NCBI GenBank assembly: GCA_016199985.1
Contig: JACQFQ010000064.1
Span: forward strand, 54,166 to 118,165
Source: Verrucomicrobiota bacterium
GTDB lineage: Bacteria; Verrucomicrobiota; Verrucomicrobiia; Limisphaerales; UBA11320
DNA: 64,000 nt
Reading direction: 5' to 3'
Part shown: positions 41,831-51,035 of the stretch, piece by piece
Layout of the letters: the number at the start of each line of letters is the position of its first letter
How positions within the stretch are numbered: position 1 is the stretch's first letter
Translations under genes and position numbers: made by a program
Notes under the pieces: generated by a model
Database searches by the model: none
Seen by the model: only the letters and a program-made list of their open reading frames with translations
Told to the model about the DNA's origin: nothing

Positions 41831-42625
41831 TTACGCGGTGGGAGGATCGAGCCGCTCCTCAACCCGCTGGATGGATCGGGCGCGGCCCGTGGTTTCGTCG
41901 ATGTCCACGATCGCGCCGTGCAGCCGGATGTCTCCCTTCGCGACCGTGAACCGCTGCGGGGAGTTGGTGAGAAAGCGCTCAATGATCGGGGCGATGTCGC
42001 GCCCGAGAATGCTTTCGTAGCCACCGGTGAATCCGGCGTCGCACAGGAACGCGGTCCCGAGGGGGAACACCTGCTCGTCGGCGGTTTGAACGTGCGTGTG
42101 GGTGCCGATCACGGCGCTGACCTGGCCGTCGAGCATTCGGGCAAACGCGATTTTCTCGGATGTGGCCTCGGCGTGAAAATCCACAAAGATGATCGGCGTC
42201 CGGTCTCGAAGCTGAGGAATGAGGGTCTGCGCCAGGCGGAAGGGATTCTCGAGCGCCGCCATGAAAGTGCGGCCCTGCATGTTCACGACGGCCACTGGCG
42301 GCAAACCCGGCCGCTCAAACACGCCGCTGCCCGTTCCGCCGACTCCCGCGGGATAATTCGCGGGGCGAAGGAACCGCGGCTCGCTTTCGAGCAGCGCGGC
42401 GACCTCCTTCTGATCCCAGAGATGATCGCCCGTGGTGATCACGTCAACGCCCGCCTCGAACAGCTCTTCCGCTATCTTCGGCGTGATGCCCGAGCCTCCG
42501 GCCGAGTTCTCGCCATTGGCGACAATAAACTGGACGCCCCGCTCCGACCGCATCCGCGGCGCCCAATGAGCCACAGCCTTGCGGCCCGGTTCCCCGACAA
42601 TATCGCCGATGAAAAGCAACTTCAC
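41831..42625 (-). CDS. ymdB: YmdB-family metallophosphoesterase (TIGR00282)
   Basis: This 264-residue dimetal phosphoesterase has all the family motifs: FIGDIVGEPGRKAV, NGENSAGGSGIT, TTGDHLWDQKE, FVDFHAEATSEK and GTHTHVQTADE. Members hydrolyse 2',3'-cyclic nucleotides or cyclic AMP. The start is a GTG at 42625 (VKLLFIGDIVGEPG), which places the first metal-binding Asp at the normal distance; an upstream frame to 42733 is Arg-rich and unsupported. It is followed directly by xseA. Confidence 0.93.
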   Translation of the reverse strand: MKLLFIGDIVGEPGRKAVAHWAPRMRSERGVQFIVANGENSAGGSGITPKIAEELFEAGVDVITTGDHLWDQKEVAALLESEPRFLRPANYPAGVGGTGSGVFERPGLPPVAVVNMQGRTFMAALENPFRLAQTLIPQLRDRTPIIFVDFHAEATSEKIAFARMLDGQVSAVIGTHTHVQTADEQVFPLGTAFLCDAGFTGGYESILGRDIAPIIERFLTNSPQRFTVAKGDIRLHGAIVDIDETTGRARSIQRVEERLDPPTA

Positions 42626-42751
42626 CCGGCGGACCCTAGCAGGACGCCCCGTCCAGGCAAGGCCTCGCCCCGGGCGCGATCCGGCGCGATCCGGATTGCC
42701 TCGCGGGAGAAGGCTGTTACGGTCCGCCCCCAAGCAATGATCGCGTCACCT

Positions 42752-43960
42752 ATGAAGAAACTCAGCCTCGTCTGCCTCGCCACATGGATCCTTTCGGCGC
42801 CGCTGCTCGCCGCGCTCCCCACCCCGCGATTCCGAGCGGTGAACATCGACACGAACATCGGCATTGGATACGGGGTCGTCATCGCCGACATGAACGGCGA
42901 CAAGAAGCCCGACATAGTCCTTGTGGATAAGGCGCAGGTCGCCTGGTACGAGAACCCCGCCTGGACCAAGCACGTCATCGCCGAGAAGCTCACGGAGCTC
43001 GACCACGTCTGCATCGCGGTGCAGGACCTCGACGGCGATGGCAAGGCGGAGGTCGCCGTCGGCGCGGGATGGAATCCCGGAGACACCGTCGGGAGCGGCG
43101 CGAACTTTTTCCTGTTGCCGTCGGGCGATCGGGTTCAGCCCTGGTCGCCGGTGCGGCTGCCGCACGAGCCCACCGTCCATCGCATGCATTGGATTCGAAC
43201 TCCCAGCGGCTCTTATGAGCTGGCGGTCGTCCCGCTTCATGGACGGGGCAACAAGAACGGCCAGGGCGAGGGGGTGAGGATTCAGGCGATGCGGCTCCCA
43301 GGAAAGGGCGAGTACACCTGGCGCCCGGACCTGATCGACTCGTCTCTGCACATGACGCACAACTTCCAACCGGTGCGCTGGGAAGGAAAGCCCTGGGACG
43401 AGCTCCTCGTGGCCGGCAAGGAAGGCGTGTTCCACATGGTCAAGAGCGCGAGCGGCTGGGCGCGCCAGCAACTCGTGGGCAACGAGGGCGGCGAGACGAA
43501 TTTTGTCGGCGCGGGCGAAGTGCGGGACGGCCGCCTCCCGGGACACGAACGGTTCCTCGCCACCATCGAGCCCATGCATGGCCATCAGGCCGTGATCTAC
43601 ACGCCGCCAGGCGTCGGAGCCAGCCGCCGATTCTGGGAGCGGCACGTGCTCGACGATCAGCTCATCGACGGACACGCGGTCGCCTGCGGGGATCTCCTCG
43701 GAACCGGATCCGACCAAGTCGTCGTGGGCTGGCGGGCGATGAACCGCCCGGGCGCGAAAGTCGGCGTCAAATTGTTCACTGCCCTGGATGACAAGGGCGG
43801 CCAATGGCGAACGGACCTGATCGACGACAATCACATGGCTTGCGAAGACCTGCGCGTCGGCGATCTCAACGGCGACGGAAAGCCCGATATCATCGCCGCC
43901 GGACGGGCCACGCACAACCTGGTCCTCTACATCAACGAAACCGAGAAAACCGCTCCGTGA
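42752..43960 (+). CDS. Secreted FG-GAP/VCBS repeat protein
   Basis: This 402-residue protein has a clear signal peptide (MKKLSLVCLATWILSAPLLA). It has calcium-loop repeats DMNGDKKPD, DLDGDGKAE and DLNGDGKPD, with degenerate blades between them (GDLLGTGSDQVVVGW), so it probably folds as one seven-bladed propeller. A second possible ATG lies five codons upstream at 42737. Its stop overlaps the GTG start of the alcohol dehydrogenase (GTGA), so the two are translated from one mRNA. No catalytic residues are recognised. Confidence 0.88.
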   Translation: MKKLSLVCLATWILSAPLLAALPTPRFRAVNIDTNIGIGYGVVIADMNGDKKPDIVLVDKAQVAWYENPAWTKHVIAEKLTELDHVCIAVQDLDGDGKAEVAVGAGWNPGDTVGSGANFFLLPSGDRVQPWSPVRLPHEPTVHRMHWIRTPSGSYELAVVPLHGRGNKNGQGEGVRIQAMRLPGKGEYTWRPDLIDSSLHMTHNFQPVRWEGKPWDELLVAGKEGVFHMVKSASGWARQQLVGNEGGETNFVGAGEVRDGRLPGHERFLATIEPMHGHQAVIYTPPGVGASRRFWERHVLDDQLIDGHAVACGDLLGTGSDQVVVGWRAMNRPGAKVGVKLFTALDDKGGQWRTDLIDDNHMACEDLRVGDLNGDGKPDIIAAGRATHNLVLYINETEKTAP

Positions 43961-45084
43961 CCCCCTCCGCTCTTCCCGCCACCGGACGCGCTTCCATCCT
44001 CGAAGCCTTCAAGGCCCCGCTTCGCCGCGTCGACTACCCGCTGCCCGCCGCGATGGAGCCCGGCGCCATTCTCGTCCGCACCGAGATGGCCGGTATCTGC
44101 GGCACGGACGTGCATCTGTGGCGAGGGGAGCTGCCGATCCAGCTGCCCGTCATCCTCGGACACGAGACGGTCGGACGCATCGTGAGTCTTGGCGCCGGCG
44201 TCGACAAGGACTGGAGCGGCCTCCCTTTGAAAGCCGGCGACCGGGTCACCTGGACCTCCGCCACCTCCTGCGGACGCTGCTACTACTGCGCCGTCAAGAA
44301 TCAGCCCACGCGATGTCCCGAGCGTCGCGCCTACGGCATCGGCTACCGGTGCGACGCCTCCCCGCACTTCCTGGGCGGCTACGCCGACTTCCACTATCTC
44401 CGCCCCCGCGTCAACGTGTTCCTGCTCCCCGAGACCCTGTCGACGGAGTCGGTGATCGGCGCGGGGTGCGCCCTCATCACAGCGATCCATGGGGTGGAGC
44501 GGACCGGCGTCGATTGGCAGGACACCGTCGTGGTGCAGGGGGTGGGCCCCGTCGGGATCTCCGCGATCGCCGTGGCGAAAAGCGCGGGCGCGTCGAGGGT
44601 GATCGCCATCGGCGGGCCGGATCATCGGCTGGAAATGGCGCGCCGGTTCGGGGCGGACGAGGTCATCCCCTTGGATGAAACCCAGACCGCGTCCGACAGG
44701 ATCCAATCCGTGAAAAAGCTCACGGGGGGATGGGGCGCGGACATCGTGTTGGAGTGCGTGGGACATCCGTCCGCGGTGGTGGAAGGGATGGAGATGTGCC
44801 GTGACGGCGGAAAGTACCTGGTCCTCGGACACTATTGCGACGCCGGCCCGATCTCGTTCAATCCCCATGTGATCACGAGAAAGCAGCTCCAGGTCTTCGG
44901 TTCGTGGTCGAGCGAGCCACGGCACATGAAAGCAGCGATCGACTTTCTCAGCCGCAACGCCGATCGCTTCCCGTTCGCCTCCATGGTCACGCATCGGTTT
45001 TCTTTGGATCAAGCCAACGAGGCGCTTCAAACCACGGCGGCGTGGCGGGCCGCAAAGAGCGTGATCGTGCCCGGCGTCGACTAG
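43957..45084 (+). CDS. Zinc-dependent alcohol dehydrogenase family protein
   Basis: This is a 375-residue medium-chain dehydrogenase. Catalytic zinc ligands are in EMAGICGTDVH and GHETVGRI, and the structural zinc cysteines are in SCGRCYYCAVKNQPTRC. The NAD(P)-binding Rossmann motif is VVQGVGPVGISAIAVAKSAGA. The GLGGYADF-like block is present as FLGGYADFHYL. It is similar to threonine/sorbitol/phosphonate-type dehydrogenases. The GTG start is coupled to the FG-GAP gene upstream. The substrate is unknown. It is cytoplasmic, so the secreted FG-GAP partner cannot be in the same complex. Confidence 0.9.
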   Translation: MTPSALPATGRASILEAFKAPLRRVDYPLPAAMEPGAILVRTEMAGICGTDVHLWRGELPIQLPVILGHETVGRIVSLGAGVDKDWSGLPLKAGDRVTWTSATSCGRCYYCAVKNQPTRCPERRAYGIGYRCDASPHFLGGYADFHYLRPRVNVFLLPETLSTESVIGAGCALITAIHGVERTGVDWQDTVVVQGVGPVGISAIAVAKSAGASRVIAIGGPDHRLEMARRFGADEVIPLDETQTASDRIQSVKKLTGGWGADIVLECVGHPSAVVEGMEMCRDGGKYLVLGHYCDAGPISFNPHVITRKQLQVFGSWSSEPRHMKAAIDFLSRNADRFPFASMVTHRFSLDQANEALQTTAAWRAAKSVIVPGVD

Positions 45085-45401
45085 AGCGCGCGCTGGAGCG
45101 CGGCGGAGGCTCCGGGAATCCAGGCAGCGATCATCTTCATCATCCAAGCGTACCCGCCCGCGCCGCTGATCGCCGTGGCCAGCCCAATCAAGAAGGCCCG
45201 CATCTCGGGCTCAAGCCGTTTCATCCTCAGGTAAAGGATGGCCGCGGCCACTGCGGCGATCAGCGCGATCCATCCGCCGTGATCCATCAGAAAGCCCGGA
45301 TGCCGACGCATGAGCAGACGCAGCCCCAAGCACCCCGCGAACGCGCTCATCGCTCCCATGAGGATCTGTTCAGCAACGCAGCTTGGAGATCGGCGCGACA
45401 T
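45081..45401 (-). CDS. Small putative membrane protein
   Basis: This 106-residue product (from ATG 45401; the frame extends to 45632 without extra support) has three hydrophobic segments (EQILMGAMSAFAGCLGLRL; GWIALIAAVAAAILYL; FLIGLATAISGAGGYAWMMKMI). It is convergent with the alcohol dehydrogenase gene and the two stop codons overlap within one CTAG palindrome at 45081-45084. No family is recognised. It may be a real small membrane protein or a chance frame; the regular hydrophobic pattern favours the first. Confidence 0.55.
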   Translation of the reverse strand: MSRRSPSCVAEQILMGAMSAFAGCLGLRLLMRRHPGFLMDHGGWIALIAAVAAAILYLRMKRLEPEMRAFLIGLATAISGAGGYAWMMKMIAAWIPGASAALQRAL

Positions 45402-45630
45402 ACGGAGCCACTTCAACCACCCGATGACAAACACGCCGGCGTTGGAAATGTTGCGCGGGATCGCGGGCGATCCCGTCCTTTCCGGTTCAGCGCACGCCCC
45501 CGCAACAAGGAGACGGTCGGACGCGGCCTGAAAGGCCCGCCAAACAGAACAGGGAGGAAAAGAACGCTTTCGCTGGTCAACCGTCGCCAAGATTGGCAAC
45601 GTCCCCGCGCCATTGTTTGGCGCACATTCC

Positions 45631-47973
45631 ATGGGACTGACTCAAACCTCCGCACGCTGGATCGCCATCTCGTCGTGCTCCTTCCTCTCCATGACCGCCT
45701 TCGCCGCGTCGCCGCCGCCGGCCCCAAAGCCGGCGCCCCCCGCGTCGGCGAACGCCTTTGGATTCACCGGGCCCGAGGCGTTCCCGCTCGATCACTCGAT
45801 CGCGTCCCTGTGCTCGGCGGACCTCGACGGAGACGGACTTATCGACCTGGTGGTGGCCAACAACGAAAACGCCAAGATCACGCTCCTGATGAACCGCACA
45901 GGAAAGCCCGCGGTGGAAAAGCCGGCGCAGGGCGTGAAACGGGAGGTCAATGAGCTGCCGCCGGACGCGCGGTTTAAAGTCGAGAGCCTGGCGTCGGAAA
46001 AGCGGATCTCCGCCCTGATAGTCGCCGACCTCAACGGAGACGGCCTGCCCGATATCGCCTACGTCGGCGAGCCCAAGCCCATCGAGTTCGTGATCCACTT
46101 CAACCAGGGGAAGCTCGCCTGGAGCGCCCCGAAGCGCTGGCGGATCGACGACGCGCAGCTCACGGGAGAGGGATTGGTCGCCGGGGATCTCAATGGAGAC
46201 GGGCTCATGGACGTGGCCATCCTCGCCGAGAACCACATCGCCGTGCTGACGCAAAACGCCGATCACGCCTTCGGAGAGCCGGAGAAAATCCCATTCACCG
46301 GCACGGTCAAGTCGATCGACATTCGCGACCTCGACGGCGATGGGCGCCAGGATCTCATCCTCCTGAATTCAGAAGGGGCGAACCCCATTCGCTTCCGCCT
46401 TCAGAACAAGGCCGGACAGCTGGGGCCCGAGCTCCACTTCAGCGGGCTCCCCATCCGCGGCTTCCACGCCGAGGATCTGGATGGCGACGGGAAGAGCGAG
46501 GTGATCTCGATCGCGATGACCTCCGGACGGGCCACGGTCGCTTCCCTGCGCAGCAAGCCCGCGTCGCCGCTCACCGGCGACCTCGGTCAAGGCCAGTTTC
46601 AAGTGATCCCCCTCGCCAAGACCTCCAAGCCGCGACGCGGAGTGGTCTGGGCGGACATCGACGGAGACCAGCTCGCCGACCTCCTCGTCGCGCAACCGGA
46701 GACCGGCCAGATCGCCCTCTATCGCCAGGAGAAGGACGGCGGGCTCAACTCGGTCCGAACCTTCCCCTCGCTCGCGGGCATCACCGAGATCGCGGTCTCA
46801 GCCACGACGCCTGGGAAAAGCGCCGAGATTTTCCTGCTCAGCCCCGACGAGCGCCAGATCGGAATCACGACGCTCAACGCGCAAGGCCGCATCGCGTTCC
46901 CAACGCCGCTGCCCTTCGAAGGCAAGCCGCTGGCCCTCGCCGTTGGCAGCCTCAAGGCGGGCCTCGGCTCAACCCTCGCGGTGATCGTGGACGTTGACGA
47001 CCGGCGCGAGCTGGTCCTCCGCGGCCCTGACGGCAAAATCAAATCGCAAAAGCTCTCGGCGCAATTCAAGACCAATCCCAGCGGCATCCAGATGATCGAC
47101 GTGAACCAGGATGGGCTGATGGACATCGTGGTTCTCATCCCCTACGAGAAGCTCAAGATCCTCGTGCAGGTTCCCGGCAAGGATTTTGAGGAGGTGGACC
47201 TCGCGGCCCCCGGAGGCGGAAGCGAGCGTCCCTGGGCAACGGCCGCCGACGTCGATGGGGACGGCGTCCCCGAGCTCCTGCTCGCCCAAAAGAATTTTCT
47301 CCGCGCGGTGACGTTGACAAAAAACGCCGCGGGAGCGTGGGGGCTCGATGTGAAGGACCAGATCAATGGCGCCTCGGCGGAATCGCGAATCGTGGGCTGC
47401 GCCTCTCTGCGCGGAACGAAGGGGAGCTCCGCCGACTCGCTGTTCCTGATGGACGCCGAGCGGAAGTCCCTGACGTTGTCCGAGCGCGGCTCGAACGGCG
47501 TCTGGCAGATCACAAGGAACATTCCCCTGCCCTTCTCGGATTTTCAGGAGTTGCAGTCGGTCGGCATCGCGGCCGCGCGACCCAACAGCATCGCCTGCCT
47601 GGGCTCCGCGGGAGTGGGATGGCTCGCGCTGAGCGGATCCGTCTGGGAGCTCAGCGAGCTGGACGGCTACGAGACGCCCATCAAGGACGGCCGGCTGAAC
47701 GACGCGATCTGCGGGGATCTCAACCACGATGGGCGCAAGGACATCATTTTCCTCGAGACCCAGAAGAACCACATCGACATCGTGAGTTTTTCGACGTCCA
47801 ACCGGCTTGTCCCCGGCGCGCGGTGGCAGGTTTTCGAGGAGCGAACGTTCCGCAGCCGGCGAAGCGACGGAGCGGAGCCCCGGGAAGCGCTGGTGGCGGA
47901 CCTCAATGGCGACGGCAAGAACGATCTCGCGATCATCGTCCACGACCGCGTCCTGGTCTATCTCCAGCAGTGA
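45631..47973 (+). CDS. Large secreted FG-GAP/VCBS repeat protein
   Basis: This 780-residue protein has a signal peptide (WIAISSCSFLSMTAFAAS) followed by a Pro/Ala linker. At least ten calcium-loop repeats run along it, including DLDGDGLID, DLNGDGLPD, DLNGDGLMD, DLDGDGRQD, DLDGDGKSE, DIDGDQLAD, DVNQDGLMD, DVDGDGVPE, DLNHDGRKD and DLNGDGKND, enough for two propellers. ATG 45631 is preferred to a TTG at 45613. Its stop lies 7 bases from the stop of the convergent Tat-exported protein. It is predicted to be periplasmic or extracellular. Confidence 0.9.
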   Translation: MGLTQTSARWIAISSCSFLSMTAFAASPPPAPKPAPPASANAFGFTGPEAFPLDHSIASLCSADLDGDGLIDLVVANNENAKITLLMNRTGKPAVEKPAQGVKREVNELPPDARFKVESLASEKRISALIVADLNGDGLPDIAYVGEPKPIEFVIHFNQGKLAWSAPKRWRIDDAQLTGEGLVAGDLNGDGLMDVAILAENHIAVLTQNADHAFGEPEKIPFTGTVKSIDIRDLDGDGRQDLILLNSEGANPIRFRLQNKAGQLGPELHFSGLPIRGFHAEDLDGDGKSEVISIAMTSGRATVASLRSKPASPLTGDLGQGQFQVIPLAKTSKPRRGVVWADIDGDQLADLLVAQPETGQIALYRQEKDGGLNSVRTFPSLAGITEIAVSATTPGKSAEIFLLSPDERQIGITTLNAQGRIAFPTPLPFEGKPLALAVGSLKAGLGSTLAVIVDVDDRRELVLRGPDGKIKSQKLSAQFKTNPSGIQMIDVNQDGLMDIVVLIPYEKLKILVQVPGKDFEEVDLAAPGGGSERPWATAADVDGDGVPELLLAQKNFLRAVTLTKNAAGAWGLDVKDQINGASAESRIVGCASLRGTKGSSADSLFLMDAERKSLTLSERGSNGVWQITRNIPLPFSDFQELQSVGIAAARPNSIACLGSAGVGWLALSGSVWELSELDGYETPIKDGRLNDAICGDLNHDGRKDIIFLETQKNHIDIVSFSTSNRLVPGARWQVFEERTFRSRRSDGAEPREALVADLNGDGKNDLAIIVHDRVLVYLQQ

Positions 47974-47980
47974 TCAGCCC

Positions 47981-49495
47981 TCATCCGTCAATCGCGGCCC
48001 GCACTCGCCCGATCAGCTCGTTGTCCGTGTCCCGCGACCCCCGCCAATTGAACACGCTCGCGGCGAGGTAGCGCTGAGCCAGGGCCTGAGGCATCGCGTA
48101 GAAATCCTCGTGGACCGCCGAGGTGAACTTGTAGTCGTGGGCGTCGCGCCCCTTGAGAAAAATGAAGCGGCGCCCCGCGTCGATGAGGGCTTTCGCGCTC
48201 CCGTCGGCCTTCAGGTAGCCCAGGACCTTGCGCGCGGCTTCCACGCGATGGTCCGGACCGATCTCGCCGAAGATCTCATCCACGGCCGCGCTCCCTCCCG
48301 CCTGCGGCGAGATCGGCTCCAGTTCGTCCACACGCAGCCCCTTGTCCTTCGAGTTCCCCCGGAACAAAGGCATGAACGCGGCGTTTTGAAGGAGCAGCAG
48401 ACGACGCGTGTCGTCGTCACGGACCCGATGCCAGGCGTAGTGGGTCGCGTTGGTGAAGGTCGTGGCGTGCATCGACAGGATTCCTGGAGAGCGCATGAGC
48501 AGCTCCCCGGCTCCGGCAAACAGGGCGTCGAAGATCGATTGCGGGCCCGCGCCGCGATTGAGCAGTTCAACCACCTTGTCGCTCGCGTCCTTCGCGGACC
48601 CCTCGCGTATCGCGCGAAGCATCTCGGTCGTCGCGGTGGGGTCAACGCGCCCATCGAGCCAGCCAGGGCGAATCTTCCGACCCAGCTCAAGATTCCGACG
48701 ATACGGGCGGTCCGCGGGATAATCGGACTTCGAGGGATTATCCTTGTCGCCCACCCGGTCGAGCATGGCGTAAACGAGCGACCGCAGCACCGGCTCCGCA
48801 TGGCGCCAGCCGATGACTTCGAGCGTTCGATAGCTGTTGGCGAGGTAGATCTCCTTGTGCCCGATTTCGCGGAAGTCCCGGGCGCCATAGCGGGAGAGAA
48901 CCTCGAAGATCTCATCGGCGCCCGCGGTTCGCGCCATGCCCGCGATCGCGGCGTCGGCGCCGGACTCATCCCAGCGATCCATGGCGTCGATGAGCGCCTG
49001 TCGCGCTTTGTGGCTCGGGGGCACGGCGGCTTCGTCGACGGGCCCCATCGTCCAATCGCCCTCCCGCACATCGGCGGCCTGCGACGACTTGAACTGATCG
49101 ATCGCCCAGAACAGCGGGAGCCATCGCTCGCGATCGGGCGAGGCGAGGCTGGCCAGATGCGCGGAGTTCACGACGAGCACGGCGTGGAACTTGAATCCAA
49201 CGGGCCTGGGCTGGATGTTGCGAACTCCGGCGAGTAGAAGCGCTCCGAGGATCTCCCGGTAGCTCATCCCGACCTTGAGGCGCGCCGCCACCTCCTCCAG
49301 CACTCGCTCCCGCGGTGTGTTCTCCAGTAAGCGAACGATGGGTTCGAGTTCGGGATGGAGGCTGACCGGAGCCGGCGCCACCCGGGCCTCGGCCGCGGAA
49401 ACCGAAGGCAATCGGCCCAGGAAACCCAGATCCATCGACGCGGCCAAAACTCCCGCGCCGCCGGCGGTCATTCGAAGAAAGTGTCGTCTTTTCAT
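47981..49495 (-). CDS. Tat-exported helical protein of unknown function
   Basis: This 504-residue protein has a twin-arginine signal (KRRHFLRMTAGGAGVLAAS). The mature protein is largely helical and starts with ELEPIVRLLENTPRERVLEEVAARLKVGMSYREILGALLLAGVRNIQPRPVGFKFHAVLVVNSAH; a histidine-bearing set of helices follows (GFKFHAVLVVNSAHLAS, WRHAEPVLRSLVYAML, MHATTFTNATHYAWH), which could bind metal or a cofactor. No named family is recognised, though similar genes occur in PVC bacteria. It faces the large FG-GAP gene tail to tail. Confidence 0.8.
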   Translation of the reverse strand: MKRRHFLRMTAGGAGVLAASMDLGFLGRLPSVSAAEARVAPAPVSLHPELEPIVRLLENTPRERVLEEVAARLKVGMSYREILGALLLAGVRNIQPRPVGFKFHAVLVVNSAHLASLASPDRERWLPLFWAIDQFKSSQAADVREGDWTMGPVDEAAVPPSHKARQALIDAMDRWDESGADAAIAGMARTAGADEIFEVLSRYGARDFREIGHKEIYLANSYRTLEVIGWRHAEPVLRSLVYAMLDRVGDKDNPSKSDYPADRPYRRNLELGRKIRPGWLDGRVDPTATTEMLRAIREGSAKDASDKVVELLNRGAGPQSIFDALFAGAGELLMRSPGILSMHATTFTNATHYAWHRVRDDDTRRLLLLQNAAFMPLFRGNSKDKGLRVDELEPISPQAGGSAAVDEIFGEIGPDHRVEAARKVLGYLKADGSAKALIDAGRRFIFLKGRDAHDYKFTSAVHEDFYAMPQALAQRYLAASVFNWRGSRDTDNELIGRVRAAIDG

Positions 49496-49790
49496 AGTTG
49501 CGAGCGTTGGTGCTTGGGGAACGCCGCACCCTGCTCCCGCATTCCTCCGGCTGCCAGCATGAAAACCGAGGGATCCCTCGATCGAACGCGTCCCGAGATT
49601 GTCGTCGCCTCCGCTGGAGTGAAGGGCGGCGCCGCGCCGCTATTCCGCCCCAGGGAGAAACCCTCGGTATCCGACGCGAAAAACCGCCAGGGCTGAAGGC
49701 CCGCCCCACCGGACCGTGCGCTCGGCGTTACGGCCCCCATCTGATTCTTCCCCTCGAGATCCGTCCGCGCTAGCCTGGATTCCACGCCTC

Positions 49791-50906
49791 ATGAACACCA
49801 TCATCCCCATCCCACAACCTCTGCGCGCGTTGCTCTGGCTGCTGGCGCTCGCCTCCTGGTTCCCGCTCGCCGTCCGCTCGGCGTCGACGCTCTCCAGGGA
49901 CCGGTTGCTCGAGTTCGAAAACTCACGACACGAAGTCCGGCAGGCCGTCAGTTGGTCCGGGTGGAACGCGAGGAAGCGCGACATCCGCGACGCCATGCAA
50001 TCCATCATGGGCGCGCTCCCGAATCCCGCGAAACGATGCGCTCTCGAAACGCAAATCGAGGAGAAGGTGGCGTGCGAAGGGTACGAACGCTGGCGCATCT
50101 CGTACCAAGTCGTGCCCGGCCACCGCGTCCCCGCGTACCTGCTGATTCCCGACCGGGCGCTGAAAGGATCCACGAAGTGCGCAGGCGTTCTCACCTTGCA
50201 TCAGACCCATGCGGAGGGACAGAAGGTCGTGGTCGGACTCGGCAAGAGCCCGGACGACGAATACGGCGTCGAGCTCGCGCGGCGCGGTTACGTCTGTCTC
50301 GCCCCGCCCTACCCCATGCTCGCCAATTACTGGCCATCGCCGCGGGATTTGGGTTTCGAGAGCGGCACGATGCTCGGCGTTTGGATCAACATTCGCGGCC
50401 TCGACCTGCTGAGCTCGCTGCCCTTTGTGAAGCGCCAAGGCTTCGGCTGCATCGGACACTCGCTGGGCGGCCACAACGGGATGTTCACGGCGGCCTTCGA
50501 CGAAAGGATCTCGGCTGTCGTGTCGAGCTGCGGGCTCGACAGTTTCCGAGATTATTACGACGGGGATCCGTCCGTCTGGCAGCCTGAGCGCGGATGGTGC
50601 CAAACCCGCTACATGCCCCGCCTCGCCGCCTATCGCGGCCGGCTGGCGGATATTCCCTTTGATTTTGCGGAGGTGATCGCGTGCGTCGCTCCGAGGAGCG
50701 TGTTCATCAGCGCCCCGCTTGGCGACGCCAACTTCCGCTGGCGCAGCGTCGATAGGGTGGGCGAGAGCGCCCGGCCCGTCTTCGCCCTCAAGCGCGCGAC
50801 CGGTCAACTCGTGATCAGGCATCCCGACTCTCCCCACAGATTCCCTCCGGCCGCGCGGGAGGAAGCCTACCGCTTCCTGGACGCCGCGCTCCAGCGGCGA
50901 CGCTAG
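49791..50906 (+). CDS. Secreted alpha/beta hydrolase (dienelactone hydrolase/acetyl-xylan-esterase-like)
   Basis: This 371-residue protein has a signal peptide (LLWLLALASWFPLAVRSAS). An alpha/beta-hydrolase core runs from about 95: VPAYLLIPDRA, VLTLHQTHAEGQKVV (oxyanion region), GYVCLAPPYPML, and the nucleophile elbow GHSLGGHNG. A late Asp (after VFISAPLGDANF) and His (PDSPHRFPP) complete a likely triad. Relatives are found among carbohydrate esterases and dienelactone hydrolases in PVC genomes. Substrate specificity cannot be told. It is a single gene, divergent from the Tat protein, with a 295-bp gap between. Confidence 0.87.
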   Translation: MNTIIPIPQPLRALLWLLALASWFPLAVRSASTLSRDRLLEFENSRHEVRQAVSWSGWNARKRDIRDAMQSIMGALPNPAKRCALETQIEEKVACEGYERWRISYQVVPGHRVPAYLLIPDRALKGSTKCAGVLTLHQTHAEGQKVVVGLGKSPDDEYGVELARRGYVCLAPPYPMLANYWPSPRDLGFESGTMLGVWINIRGLDLLSSLPFVKRQGFGCIGHSLGGHNGMFTAAFDERISAVVSSCGLDSFRDYYDGDPSVWQPERGWCQTRYMPRLAAYRGRLADIPFDFAEVIACVAPRSVFISAPLGDANFRWRSVDRVGESARPVFALKRATGQLVIRHPDSPHRFPPAAREEAYRFLDAALQRRR

Positions 50907-51035
50907 GTCGCTTCCGCGCGCAGCCTCCGACTCCCGCCTCAAGCCGAAGGCTCTCAAGCAACGGGTCCAGGCGCCGATCATCCCTCTGCGCCGCGACGCG
51001 GGATCAAAGCCCAAAGCCCCTGCGCCATTCATCTC

